Numbered from the stretch's first letter, positions 26,320 through 35,412 are shown. The stretch: 52,653 bases of DNA from Candidatus Hydrogenedentota bacterium (GCA_016215105.1 JACRLJ010000016.1:1-52653); one strand, 5' to 3'. The notes: a model not told the origin generated them from the letters alone. Program-made: numbers and translations.

Positions 26320-27141
26320 TCAGCTTGTGAAGGCGTCGGCTGCGGCGGGCAGAGATTGTCCCGAGGAATACGCGGCGACTTGGGGCTGCGGGCGCGACCA
26401 TACTTCGCTGCCTATTTGAATGGCCTCGCGGTGGTACCAGTAGAAATCCACGGTGCGCGAATGAAACATGTCGCGGCGTTTGTAGACGAGTAAGCCCGGA
26501 TTCCGTTGTTTCACTTCGGCGCACGCGGTCTGGTAGGCGTCCTCGCAGATGTCCAAGCTGCCGGCGTTCTTTCTGCCGCCGCGTCCTTGCGGGATGAACT
26601 TGTACAAGTGCCAGGCGTGCAACTGTCCGCCGGATTGTGAGTATTGGGCTAGGAGATCCGCGATTGCAGGAAGCGCACCGATGTTCTGCGCGGTGACGAC
26701 GGTTGAGATCGTGACGGACTTTCTGGCCGTCCTGAGGCGGGCCATTCGTTCAAGTATGACGCTGTGGTGCCGGTCTTGATAGTGGCGTAGTTCGTTATGG
26801 GTGGACGCGTCGGCGGCGTCCAGGGGGAGCACGTAGCGATCGATACTGGGGATATTCTCGAAGTTCTCGGGAAGCATTGTCCCGTTCGTGCCGACCTGGA
26901 CGAAGAAGCGGCGCGCCTTGGCTTCTCGCGTGAGCTCGATGAGGCTGTGACGCCAGGTAAAGGGCTCACCGCCGCCGAGAACGACGGTGTCCACGCGGTG
27001 CGTCCGAAGCAAGTCGAGTAACCGCAGGGCCTGATCGAAACGCATGGCGGAAAACGAATTCTCCGTCACGCAGAACGTGCAAGTCATATTGCATCCGGGA
27101 TGCAGAAAGAGCACCGCAATTGGTGGCATATTTGAATTCAT
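26320..27141 (-). CDS. Radical SAM protein, function unknown
   Basis: 273 residues. The [4Fe-4S]/SAM motif CNMTCTFC (Cys17, Cys21, Cys24) and the GGGEP motif (residues 56-60) are intact, followed by a TNGTMLP strand and an LPLDAADASTHNELR segment typical of the half-barrel. The C-terminal part (LHAWHLYKFIPQGRGGRKNA) has no SPASM-type cysteine cluster, so it does not resemble a sulfatase-maturation enzyme. An alternative start is Met5. It converges on the DUF4838 cluster with a 30-base gap. Whether it is functionally linked is unknown. MoaA-like and viperin-like identities were considered, but I see no defining residues. Confidence 0.8.
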   Translation of the reverse strand: MNSNMPPIAVLFLHPGCNMTCTFCVTENSFSAMRFDQALRLLDLLRTHRVDTVVLGGGEPFTWRHSLIELTREAKARRFFVQVGTNGTMLPENFENIPSIDRYVLPLDAADASTHNELRHYQDRHHSVILERMARLRTARKSVTISTVVTAQNIGALPAIADLLAQYSQSGGQLHAWHLYKFIPQGRGGRKNAGSLDICEDAYQTACAEVKQRNPGLLVYKRRDMFHSRTVDFYWYHREAIQIGSEVWSRPQPQVAAYSSGQSLPAAADAFTS

Positions 27142-27346
27142 GAGACCAGCGGTATCCTTTCTTCTGAGACCTCAACGCCGCTGGTTAAGGCTAGCAGATG
27201 TTACGTGCGGTGGCAAACAGGCTATCGAGCGCGTATCCGGTGTTTGATGCGGCCACCGTCTCGTGCCATGATAACGACACGCAGCGCATTCAGCTTTCGG
27301 GCCAAATGCGGCCGGGACATAGGAAGAAACGATCGAGGAGAATGTC

Positions 27347-29137
27347 GTGAACCGCTTGTTCAAACGCCGCTGTGTCTTCTTGGTTCTAGTTGCGGTCTCT
27401 TACGCGTCCGTCTTGGCGGCGCGTGCGGACCTTAGCGTATCAGACGCGATGGACAGCGTGGTGACGCGCTTGTACGGCACGATGACACCGGACCAACTGG
27501 ACAAGTTGGACGACGCAGCAGTTCGCAAGATTCTCACGGAGGACGAAAAGAAGGCGTTCGCGACGAAATTCTGGGAATTCGATGTGAACGTGCCTGTGGT
27601 CGTTTCGGTGATGCACGAGGTCACGCAAGCAGTAACGCCCTTCTGGCTTGCGGACTCGGGGTTCAAGAAGACCGAGATGCGCGTTCGCAATGAAGAGATG
27701 GAATTCGAGGTGTGGCAGAAGGCCTTCAACGCGGGGCACATCGGCTTGGGCGTCAACGGGTTCGATAAGCATCGTCCGCAATATTTCGTGTGCGTGGGCC
27801 CGCAGCAGGCGGATGCGAAGGTGGAGTTGACTCATTTTTCTCCCGCGGGTCAGAAAACGGTCGAGATGCGCGTGGGCGCAACAACCTACCACGATTGGAC
27901 GGAGCTGGTATTGACGAAGGTCCCGGACGAGTTGAAGGGGCAGGTCCTGCTTCAGACAATTCGCGGGCGCGCCAGGGAAGCGCATCTGATCGGGGCGTTC
28001 CGAAGGACACCCTATCCCTCATCGGACAAGGCCGACCAAGTGGTTCTGACGTGGAGTGATGAGCCGCGCACGACCCAAACGATTCAGTGGCGGACCAACA
28101 CGACCGTGGACGCTGGAATCGTGCGTTACCGGGAGAAGAACGTCACCGGGGCGGCTTGGATAGAGGCTGCCGCGGATAAGACGAAGATCGAAGATAGGCT
28201 GCTGGCGAATGATCGCTATATCCATCATTTCACCGCGACGCTGACGGGGCTGAAACCGGCCACTGCCTACGAGTACACCGTGGGCCCCGCCGCGGACGTG
28301 CAGCGCACAGCTCCCTCGGAATTCATCACCGCTCCCGAAGGGCCCGCTCCGTTCACTTTTGTGTGGATGAGCGATACGCACAACGCCCCGGAAAGCGCCA
28401 AGACGTTGGCCAGCATCCTTGAACGCGACCCAAAGACAGCGTTCCTGACCATTTCGGGCGACCTCGTGGGGACGGGCCAGTACCGTGACGATTGGGACAA
28501 GCTAATCGGACAGTCATCGGAGTTCTTTAGGCAGCGCCCTCTGGCGCCGTCGATGGGCAATCACGACACGATTGACGGATTGGGCGCAGGGATGTATCTG
28601 GGGCTGTTCGGGCTGCCCACGAACGGGGCCAAGAAGGTCGAACCGGAGCGATCGTATAGTTTTCGCTATGGGAATGCGTTGTTTCTCGTACTCGACGCGA
28701 CCGCGGTGGTGGAAGACCAAACCGCATGGCTCGAAGAGCAACTGGCGCGCACTGATGCGACCTGGAAATTCGCGATCTTCCATTTCCCGCCGTACGCGCC
28801 GGACGACGATTACCCCGATATCCGGCGTGAGTGGTGTGCGTTGTTCGACAAATATCACGTGGACTTTGTCCTGGCCGGTCACGTGCATTACTACGAGCGG
28901 ACGTATCCGTTGAAGGATGGCAAGCGGGTCAATGCGCCAGCGGATGGCACGGTCTACCTTATTACAGTCGCTGTAAAGGGGCGTCCGCGACGCGAGCGAA
29001 AGCCGGACTATGCCGAAGTGGTGGACTTCTCGGGCACGCCGCTCTATCAGGTCTTTACGATCGACGGAAACCGGCTGGTGACGCGTTCCTGCGATCAAGA
29101 GGGCAAGGTGCGGGACGAACTGGTAGTACAGAAGTAG
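27347..29137 (+). CDS. Secreted purple-acid-phosphatase-like metallophosphoesterase
   Basis: 596 residues from a GTG with GAGGAG upstream; signal peptide to about residue 28. Residues 30-210 are an unassigned N-terminal region, and 225-325 form a fibronectin-III-like domain (TWSDEPRTTQTIQWRTN) as in purple acid phosphatases. The catalytic metallophosphoesterase domain follows: SDTH (Asp343, His345), SGDLVGTG (Asp372), GNHD (Asn405, His406), a HFPPY histidine and GHVHYYER. All usual metal ligands are present. It should hydrolyse phosphate esters in the periplasm or outside; the substrate is unknown. It precedes kdsB by 56 bases on the same strand, but a shared role is not evident. Confidence 0.85.
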   Translation: MNRLFKRRCVFLVLVAVSYASVLAARADLSVSDAMDSVVTRLYGTMTPDQLDKLDDAAVRKILTEDEKKAFATKFWEFDVNVPVVVSVMHEVTQAVTPFWLADSGFKKTEMRVRNEEMEFEVWQKAFNAGHIGLGVNGFDKHRPQYFVCVGPQQADAKVELTHFSPAGQKTVEMRVGATTYHDWTELVLTKVPDELKGQVLLQTIRGRAREAHLIGAFRRTPYPSSDKADQVVLTWSDEPRTTQTIQWRTNTTVDAGIVRYREKNVTGAAWIEAAADKTKIEDRLLANDRYIHHFTATLTGLKPATAYEYTVGPAADVQRTAPSEFITAPEGPAPFTFVWMSDTHNAPESAKTLASILERDPKTAFLTISGDLVGTGQYRDDWDKLIGQSSEFFRQRPLAPSMGNHDTIDGLGAGMYLGLFGLPTNGAKKVEPERSYSFRYGNALFLVLDATAVVEDQTAWLEEQLARTDATWKFAIFHFPPYAPDDDYPDIRREWCALFDKYHVDFVLAGHVHYYERTYPLKDGKRVNAPADGTVYLITVAVKGRPRRERKPDYAEVVDFSGTPLYQVFTIDGNRLVTRSCDQEGKVRDELVVQK

Positions 29138-29193
29138 CCTCGCAATGACGGATGGGAATGGGTGGCGTATTTCTGCTTCGAGGATCGAAACGA

Positions 29194-29952
29194 ATGAGTA
29201 AGCCGCGTGTAGCGGGACTAATCCCCGCGCGATATGGATCTACCAGGCTGCCAGGAAAGGCGCTCGAACTCATACGCGGCAAACCGATGATTCAGCGCGT
29301 GTACGAGCGCTGTCAGAAGTCCGAGGTGTTGGACGTCGTGGCCGTGGCCACGGATGACAAACGAATTGCCGATGCCGTGCGCGCCTGGGGTGGCGAAGCA
29401 ATTATGACAGCGGCGGAGCATCCGAGCGGCACGGATCGTCTGGCGGAGGCCGTACGCGCAATTGAAGCGGACATCGTGGTCAACATTCAGGGTGACCAGC
29501 CATTCATTAACCCGGTGATGATCGACGAGGCGGTGCAGCCGCTTATCGAGGAGGAGTCGGTGGAGATGTCCACCGTGATCCATCCTATCCACCGGACTGA
29601 GGACTTGGAGAACGTGGGCGTAGTGAAAACCGTGGTGGATCGCGTGGGCAACGCGCTGTATTTTTCGCGGTCGCTCATACCGTATCCGCGCCAGGCCGTC
29701 CCGCACACGGTGTACGAGCACGTCGGGCTGTATGTCTACCGCAAGGACTTCCTGATCAAACTGGCCGCGCTTCCGCCTACCATACTCGAGCAGGTGGAAT
29801 CGTTGGAGCAGTTGCGCGTTCTTGAATACGGGTACCGAATCCGGTGCGTGGAAACGCGCTGCGCGGACCATGAGTTCAGCGGCTTTAGTGTGGACACGTT
29901 GGAGGATCTACAGCGCGCGGAGGCGATGTTGCGCGAACGCGGCTTAGCGTGA
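29194..29952 (+). CDS. kdsB: 3-deoxy-manno-octulosonate cytidylyltransferase (CMP-Kdo synthetase)
   Basis: 252 residues from the ATG at 29194 (MSKPRVAGLIPARYGSTRLP), with GAGGAT upstream; an in-frame start at 29152 would add an unlikely leader. Diagnostic KdsB stretches: PARYGSTRLPGKAL, VATDDKRIADAV, SGTDRLAEAV, NIQGDQPFI, ALYFSRSLIPYPR and EHVGLYVYRKDFL. It activates Kdo with CTP for lipid A-core assembly in the cytoplasm, which implies an LPS-type outer membrane. kdsA, kdsC and kdsD are not nearby; the next genes are an unknown split gene and an SSS transporter. The Kdo assignment is stronger than NeuA, because the SRSLIPYPR and VESLEQLRVLE features match KdsB. Confidence 0.92.
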   Translation: MSKPRVAGLIPARYGSTRLPGKALELIRGKPMIQRVYERCQKSEVLDVVAVATDDKRIADAVRAWGGEAIMTAAEHPSGTDRLAEAVRAIEADIVVNIQGDQPFINPVMIDEAVQPLIEEESVEMSTVIHPIHRTEDLENVGVVKTVVDRVGNALYFSRSLIPYPRQAVPHTVYEHVGLYVYRKDFLIKLAALPPTILEQVESLEQLRVLEYGYRIRCVETRCADHEFSGFSVDTLEDLQRAEAMLRERGLA

Positions 29953-29974
29953 GAATTCGCGCTGGGAGGGAATT

Positions 29975-30505
29975 ATGCAAATTGACCGGACGGCGATTGA
30001 AACTATCGCGCAACAACTCGAGCCGGAAATGCGGTCCCGGGCCGAAGCGGCGGCGGACAAGATTGTCGAAATCAAGAACCGCGGCGGCAAAGTGGCCGTT
30101 GTCACCGGGAGCGGACCGAACATCCATGAAGGCGTGACCACGCTGATCGCCGAATTGATGCGCCTCGGTATTGTGGACGCGGTCACCACAAGCTCTGCGG
30201 TGGTCGCGCACGAAATGGGCGGGACGCTGGACAAGGTAAAGCGCTGTGATGGCGTTGCCTTGGGACTCGACCCGAAGATCCTTCCTAAAGGCGGCGAGTT
30301 TGAGTTGACGTTGATGAGCGACGCGGATCTCGAGGCCATTGCGCGCGACATGCCCCTTGATTGCGGGTTGATTGGTGAGCTTCGCGCCGCCGAGGGCAAA
30401 ACGATCATCAAGGCCGCGGGTAATCTTGGCTACCCGATGGGCCTGTGGCTGGAACACTTCTCGTGGGAAAGGCCGCCGGCCTGGGGGCCGACGAGCGCAC
30501 AATGA
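29975..30505 (+). CDS. Conserved protein of unknown function, N-terminal part (apparent frameshift)
   Basis: 176 residues with GGGAGGGAATT before the ATG. It is soluble and Rossmann-like: GGKVAVVTGSGPNIHEGVTT, then LIAELMRLGIVDAVTTSSAV and a long conserved-looking run to AAGNLGYPMGL. After about residue 157 the frame turns into tryptophan/proline-rich sequence and stops. The frame one base back continues sensibly as LLVGKAAGLGADERTMIG and runs to 31140. I read 29975-31140 as one gene of about 385 codons broken by a single-base change, or an assembly error. The helix-strand pattern faintly recalls deoxyhypusine-synthase-type folds, but I do not assign it. Confidence 0.65.
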   Translation: MQIDRTAIETIAQQLEPEMRSRAEAAADKIVEIKNRGGKVAVVTGSGPNIHEGVTTLIAELMRLGIVDAVTTSSAVVAHEMGGTLDKVKRCDGVALGLDPKILPKGGEFELTLMSDADLEAIARDMPLDCGLIGELRAAEGKTIIKAAGNLGYPMGLWLEHFSWERPPAWGPTSAQ

Positions 30506-31140
30506 TCGGCATCGGAGCCAAGAAAGGCCTGCCGGTACTGGTGACCATTCCTCAATTGGTGGGCGGCGCCATGGTCGGTCTGTGCATCGGCGACAGCATC
30601 AGCCTGACCGGGCGGGCATCGCGCGTCGCTCGAATGCTCGACAGCGCGGAGCTAATCATCGAGTCCGCCGTCGCGCTCACGCAGGAGATTCACGACGGTC
30701 CGTTCGAGACCTACACCGGCCACGGCCTGTGGTCCGCGTGGCAGGGACACTACACCTACAGCCTCGAAGGCAAAACTCTGGTGCGCATCGACCTTGATCC
30801 CAACCTGGAGACGGTGTGCCGCATCGAACGCGAAGGACGCGCCGTGCAGGCCGCCATCGCTGACGGCCTGCCCAAAACCAAGATGTTCAACGTCCCGTTC
30901 CGTATGGAGATGTCCGGCTTCGCCCGGCACGAGGGCAGCACGGCAATCATCGGCGATCTTGGCGTGGTATGGCCTGTCATGGCGCTGCGCGCGGCTGACC
31001 GGCTGGGCGTCGAGCTTGAGTTTATGTCCTATCCGCAGCAGACGGAACAAGGGCAGGCGATGCGCGAGGCGATTGTGCGGGACGTGAGGCCGCTGTCGCG
31101 GCAGAAGATGCTCAACGCGCTGGCCGCGCGAAAGGTCTGA
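30445..31140 (+). CDS. Conserved protein of unknown function, C-terminal part (apparent frameshift)
   Basis: Open from a TAA at 30421; the first start is a GTG at 30445 with no ribosome-binding site. It overlaps the upstream reading frame by 61 bases. The 231 residues include IGIGAKKGLPVLVTIPQLVG, a LCIGDSISLTGRASRVARML helix and HEGSTAIIGDLGVVWPV. It is soluble, mixed alpha/beta, and contiguous in character with the preceding gene. No canonical -1 slippery heptamer is in phase in the overlap, so programmed frameshifting is not supported. If it is truly separate, it would be a second subunit translated by coupling. The SSS transporter starts five bases after its stop. Confidence 0.65.
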   Translation: MAGTLLVGKAAGLGADERTMIGIGAKKGLPVLVTIPQLVGGAMVGLCIGDSISLTGRASRVARMLDSAELIIESAVALTQEIHDGPFETYTGHGLWSAWQGHYTYSLEGKTLVRIDLDPNLETVCRIEREGRAVQAAIADGLPKTKMFNVPFRMEMSGFARHEGSTAIIGDLGVVWPVMALRAADRLGVELEFMSYPQQTEQGQAMREAIVRDVRPLSRQKMLNALAARKV

Positions 31141-31145
31141 GCCGA

Positions 31146-32735
31146 ATGGGCGAACTGCGCGCGTTGGACATTGCCATCGTTGTGGTGTACTTCGCGGGCA
31201 TGACCCTGATGGGGCTGTATTCGGCGCGACGGGCGACGAACACCGAAGGGTATTTCGTCGGCAATCGTTCCTATCCGGGATGGCTTATCGGCATTTCGCT
31301 GTTTGGGACGACAATCAGCTCGATTACGTTTGTCGGCTATCCCGCCGACGCCTACAAGACCGCGTACCTGCGCTATCTGATTTGTTTGATGCTTCCCGTA
31401 GGGGTATTCATTGCGGCGCGCCTATTCGTTCCTTTCTTCCGGCGCGGAAAGATCACATCGGCGTTCCAGTATTTGGAAGGGCGGTTCGGGCCGAAGACGC
31501 GCGTGTACGCCGCGAGCGTGTTCATCATCGCGCAGTGTATACGTCTCAGCCTGATTCAATATCTGGTGGCGCTGCTCATGAACAAGATTACTGGTTGGGA
31601 CGTTACGGTTTGCATTCTACTGGGTGGCGTCGTCACGGCCTTCTACACCGTTGCGGGGGGCATTGACGCGGTGATTTGGACGGACTTTGTGCAGTCGGTG
31701 ATCTTGACCCTTGGCGGCCTGGCGATTCTGGTGGTGGTTATCGTGAAGTTGCCCGGCGGACTTGGGCAGGTGTTTTCGGTGGCGGCCGCGGACCACAAGT
31801 TCATGCTGGGCGATCTGGATATGGCGGACGGCAAGTTGCATCCCGCGCCGTGGGGTTTCGCGCTCGACCACAAGACCGTCTTGATGATGCTGGTGGTGGG
31901 TCTGTTTCAGTGGCTGGGCGAATACAGCAGCAACCAGGAGGTCATTCAAAAATACTGCGCGTCCAAAAGCGCCGCCGACGCGCGCCGGGCGATGTGGATC
32001 TGTTGCGCGTGCTGCGTTCCGACGTGGGGGTACTTCATGTTTCTTGGCACGAGCCTGTACGCGTTTTATCAGGTGTTTCCCGACACGATGGCGCGCGAGA
32101 TGCTGACGGGCGTGCGCAAGGCCGAGGAGATCCTGCCCTACTTCGTCACCACGCAGGTACCGCAAGGGCTGTCCGGAGGCGTCATCGCGGCGGTGCTCGC
32201 CGCGGCCATGTCATCAATGTCGTCCGCAATGAATTCGATTTCGGCGGTGGCGATCACGGATGTGTACAAGCGCCATCTGGCGCCCGACCGCGATGACCGC
32301 CATTACTTCCTGACCGCGAAATGGGTGACCGTGGCGAGTTCAATCTTCATGATCGGCGGCGCCTACGGACTCGTGCGCGCGGAAACCAAAACGCTGCAGC
32401 ATCTCTCGACGGAATTCGCATCAATCATCGCCGGCGGCCTGGTAGGTTTGTACATGCTGGGATTCTTCACCACGAAAGGCGATGGTCGCGCGGTAGGTGT
32501 GGGCATTGCGTTCGCCGTGGCGTTCTCGGCGTTGATTTCGTTCGTCGGCTTGGGATGGACGCCTCCCGGCGTGACCCAGTTCGTCAAGGCCCACTTCGAT
32601 GACTATTACACCGGTGTAGTGGGTAACGTTGGCATGTTTGTGTTGGGATACGCCATATCTTGCGTCGTGCGGAGGCCAGACCGCGACCTCACCAATATGA
32701 CGGTGTGGACACAAGACAAAACACCGCTGGATTGA
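31146..32735 (+). CDS. Sodium:solute symporter (SSS family)
   Basis: 529 residues with about 13 hydrophobic helices. SSS signatures: TNTEGYFVGNRSYPGWLIG early, AFYTVAGGIDAVIWTDFVQS in the middle and AMSSMSSAMNSISAVAITDV (the serine-rich Na+ site helix) later. It imports sugars, sialic acids, amino acids or similar with Na+. The sequence alone does not tell which. It begins five bases after the unknown split gene and is followed head-to-tail by a convergent redoxin-sialidase gene eight bases away. Sialic-acid-type or other nonulosonic sugars are therefore a possible cargo; inference only. Confidence 0.9.
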   Translation: MGELRALDIAIVVVYFAGMTLMGLYSARRATNTEGYFVGNRSYPGWLIGISLFGTTISSITFVGYPADAYKTAYLRYLICLMLPVGVFIAARLFVPFFRRGKITSAFQYLEGRFGPKTRVYAASVFIIAQCIRLSLIQYLVALLMNKITGWDVTVCILLGGVVTAFYTVAGGIDAVIWTDFVQSVILTLGGLAILVVVIVKLPGGLGQVFSVAAADHKFMLGDLDMADGKLHPAPWGFALDHKTVLMMLVVGLFQWLGEYSSNQEVIQKYCASKSAADARRAMWICCACCVPTWGYFMFLGTSLYAFYQVFPDTMAREMLTGVRKAEEILPYFVTTQVPQGLSGGVIAAVLAAAMSSMSSAMNSISAVAITDVYKRHLAPDRDDRHYFLTAKWVTVASSIFMIGGAYGLVRAETKTLQHLSTEFASIIAGGLVGLYMLGFFTTKGDGRAVGVGIAFAVAFSALISFVGLGWTPPGVTQFVKAHFDDYYTGVVGNVGMFVLGYAISCVVRRPDRDLTNMTVWTQDKTPLD

Positions 32736-32743
32736 CACGCCAG

Positions 32744-34315
32744 TCAGTTCGGCCGTTCGAGCTGGGTCAGCCATCCTTCGTTGAAGGTTACGTGCTTAAT
32801 AGCAAAGCGGCGGAACGTGTAGGTGATGTGGATCATGCCGTCCGACGTTTGGAGCAGGCAGGGATAGGAGTACTCGCCCTGCTCTTTGTTCGGCTCCAAT
32901 TCGATGATCTTTTCGTCCTTCCAGGTCTTGCCTTCGTCTTCCGATTGGTGGATGGCGAGGGTGGCGCGATCTTCGTTGTCGTTGTCGTTGTGCGCCACCA
33001 AGAGGCGTCCGCTCTTCAGGCGAATCATGCATATTGCCGAACTGGGGCACTTGAGCGTGGTCGGTACCGTCTTGCTCCACGTGACTCCGGCGTCACGCGA
33101 CTCACTCGACACGATGAAGGGCATATTCCGGCCGTAGGCCAAGAGGCTCCCGTCGTTTCGCTGGACAAGGGTCATTTGCTCGCCCTTGGCGAACAGGCCG
33201 CCGACGCGCGACCACGTGGTCCCGTCGGCGCCGAGACGGGCGAGGACGCTCCCGCTTTCAGTCTTCGTGTCTATGCTCATGGGCAACACAAAAGCGCCGT
33301 CCTTGAGCGTGATGGGCGGATTGCGCGGCAACCACCCGAACGTGTCTTTCCACTCGCGGTCCTCGCTCCAGGTCACGCCGCCGTCCGAGGAATTGCGTAT
33401 CATGAGCCGGCACTGGTCCCAGCCCGTGCCGCGGCGCGTGGGACGGCTGCCTTCCATGCGGCCCCAGATGATCCAGAGTCGGTCTTTCGGGTCGCGGAAG
33501 ATAATGGCGTTTCCGGGCGGCATGTCCGGATTCTGGATAAGCGGTTTCGGCGTAGACCAGAACCGCTCGCCTTTCTTGAGGCGGGAGAGAAATAACGCTT
33601 GATCGTCGGCGGACTCGAAGCTGCCGCCATACCACAGGCAGAGCAGATCGCCGTTCGGCGCCTCGGCAATGGTCGAGCAATGGTGCGTTGTTGCGCCCGG
33701 GATTTCCGTGAACACGAGTTCCGACGAAAACGCGATGGAACTGAAGAGGGCCTCGACATCGCGTTTCGGGCCGGGACGGTCAATGGGCGTGCCCTGAACC
33801 GGTGTCTCGGCGGCGGTGGTGATGGCTTTGCCTGCGAGCAGCGCGAGGGCCGCGGGTTTCAGTCCCTCGATGTCGCCATGGTAGACGAGTTTCCCTTCGT
33901 GATTGATGAGGTAGTATTCGGGCGTGACCTTGGCCCCGAATTGCTTGGCGGCCGCTCTGGAGGGATCGCGATGAACCGGAAACACGACACCACGGCGCTG
34001 GCAATACGTGCTAATCTCTTCCCCGCTCTCGTCCGGATTCGAAAACACGCCGACGATGACCATTTCCTCTTTGTCGTCCGCGCGATGCAATTCACGGAGC
34101 GCCGCAAGCTGCGCCAGCGTCGCGTCGCAACGGGTCGACATGAACACAACCACCGTCGCCTTATGCTCGGCGTAATTCTTCATCACCCGGGGATGGCCGC
34201 TGAGGGTCGTCATGGAGACCGGTCCCACCGCGCCTCCGAGTTCGATGGCGTTGGCCATTAGCGTTCCTCCGAATAGTAGCCCGCAGAGTAGTGTGACAAG
34301 TCTAGACAATGTCAT
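32744..34315 (-). CDS. Secreted redoxin-sialidase fusion protein
   Basis: 523 residues from the ATG at 34315 (GGAG nine bases upstream); signal peptide MTLSRLVTLLCGLLFGGTLMANA. Residues 25-175 are a thioredoxin-fold redoxin domain: TVVVFMSTRCDATLAQLAAL, then VTPEYYLINHEGKLVYHG. Only Cys63 of the usual CxxC remains (CDAT). Residues 195-523 are a sialidase-type beta-propeller: TTHHCSTIAEAPNGDLLCLW and three Asp-box motifs (SSDGGVTWS, SRDAGVTWS, SEDEGKTW). Canonical GH33 enzymes carry an arginine triad and a Tyr/Glu pair, which I cannot map with certainty, so activity is open. A redox domain joined to an exo-glycosidase propeller is unusual. It converges on the symporter gene. Confidence 0.85.
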   Translation of the reverse strand: MTLSRLVTLLCGLLFGGTLMANAIELGGAVGPVSMTTLSGHPRVMKNYAEHKATVVVFMSTRCDATLAQLAALRELHRADDKEEMVIVGVFSNPDESGEEISTYCQRRGVVFPVHRDPSRAAAKQFGAKVTPEYYLINHEGKLVYHGDIEGLKPAALALLAGKAITTAAETPVQGTPIDRPGPKRDVEALFSSIAFSSELVFTEIPGATTHHCSTIAEAPNGDLLCLWYGGSFESADDQALFLSRLKKGERFWSTPKPLIQNPDMPPGNAIIFRDPKDRLWIIWGRMEGSRPTRRGTGWDQCRLMIRNSSDGGVTWSEDREWKDTFGWLPRNPPITLKDGAFVLPMSIDTKTESGSVLARLGADGTTWSRVGGLFAKGEQMTLVQRNDGSLLAYGRNMPFIVSSESRDAGVTWSKTVPTTLKCPSSAICMIRLKSGRLLVAHNDNDNEDRATLAIHQSEDEGKTWKDEKIIELEPNKEQGEYSYPCLLQTSDGMIHITYTFRRFAIKHVTFNEGWLTQLERPN

Positions 34316-34503
34316 GGGTATGCGCTCCAAGTGTTACTTTTGCGACACGCTGATCGTGCCACGCCCGACAACGCGGCGCCATGTGGTTCCCTGCGCATTC
34401 ACGGTACGAGACTCTCTCTCGTTACGCCGTGCTGGCCTGACCGCGCCTTTCTTCCTCAAATCCTTTACCTTTCACTGGTGTCTGACCGCGCCTATATGTG
34501 ATG

Positions 34504-35412
34504 TTACTTTGGTAGGACCTCAAAAATCGGAGAAAGGGAATCGCAGTCCTTGGCTGGCTTGAAATATACAGCATTGGCGCCTTCTTGCCGAAGGAACGAT
34601 CCGCGCTTGTCGTACGAGCAACGAAATCGCATAGAAGAAAGCGCACTGCGTCCTGCTGCCGCCGCGTCACCAGAGACAACTGAGAAGTTGTCCAGAACTA
34701 CTTCGTTCTGCAATTCATGAATGGACCATGAACCTTTCCAGTGAAGCTCGGTCAGTGTCGGGTAAGAAAGACGATCCAGGAAACATTCCGAGTTCTTCGT
34801 AAGTCTGAGGACCTCGATTCCCTTTTCAATGGCGGCCAGGTAGTTGCCTTCCACAATATGGAATTGTTCCCCGCTAACCACAAGTTCATTTTCACTACGG
34901 CCTCGTTCTAGCAGAGTCGGCAATGACGGAGGAACCTTTGGAATTCCAAAGTAGGTATCAGCATTCAACCTGATCACTGGAACACCCCGGGAAACACTCA
35001 TGATCATCCCTGATGAGTAATAAGTTGTCCATTCGGCTGATTCGCTATTGGGATCGGGACCGAAATGAGCAGCGGCTCCGGTATCAAAGTGCTGGGGCGG
35101 CGGAAACCAGTCAACTAACGTCAACTTACCTTGTTGGAAATACCACGGTCCATTAGCTCGCACTACCGTGCCGTTATCAAGTCGAATGATCGCTTCCTCG
35201 TACCTGCCATCGCTATTAAGACTCAACATGGCCCCCCCAACCGCACAAAACATGCTATAAACTCCAGGCACTGCGGCGGACTCGGGGGACCGGTTGCACC
35301 CAATAGCCAGGACTAGGGGAAGCAGAATGCATAAAGCTCTCACCCACCCATCGCTGCACGCAACTATCGTTAATATCCTCTTACCCCTGTGGGATTCAGG
35401 ACCCCGTTCCAT
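34504..35412 (-). CDS. Putative lipoprotein, unknown function
   Basis: 302 residues from the ATG at 35412, chosen for GGAG eight bases upstream. A later GTG at 35343 would give a more compact signal peptide. A hydrophobic stretch, LCILLPLVLAIGC, ends in a lipobox cysteine. The remainder is beta-rich, without recognisable motifs (VPGVYSMFCAVGGAMLSLNS near the start of the mature part; SYDKRGSFLRQEG near the end). The 188-base gap to the upstream-lying redoxin-sialidase start (34316-34503) holds no gene. Function unknown. Confidence 0.65.
   Translation of the reverse strand: MERGPESHRGKRILTIVACSDGWVRALCILLPLVLAIGCNRSPESAAVPGVYSMFCAVGGAMLSLNSDGRYEEAIIRLDNGTVVRANGPWYFQQGKLTLVDWFPPPQHFDTGAAAHFGPDPNSESAEWTTYYSSGMIMSVSRGVPVIRLNADTYFGIPKVPPSLPTLLERGRSENELVVSGEQFHIVEGNYLAAIEKGIEVLRLTKNSECFLDRLSYPTLTELHWKGSWSIHELQNEVVLDNFSVVSGDAAAAGRSALSSMRFRCSYDKRGSFLRQEGANAVYFKPAKDCDSLSPIFEVLPK

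Noticed and set aside
26320-27141. Prokaryotic viperin-type defence enzyme
   Set aside because: It has the radical SAM core, but I cannot see viperin-specific residues and there is no defence-gene context.
30424-30505. Programmed -1 frameshift site in the split gene
   Set aside because: TGGGAAAGG looks slippery but is not in the X XXY YYZ phase needed for the upstream frame, so an indel or assembly error is more likely.
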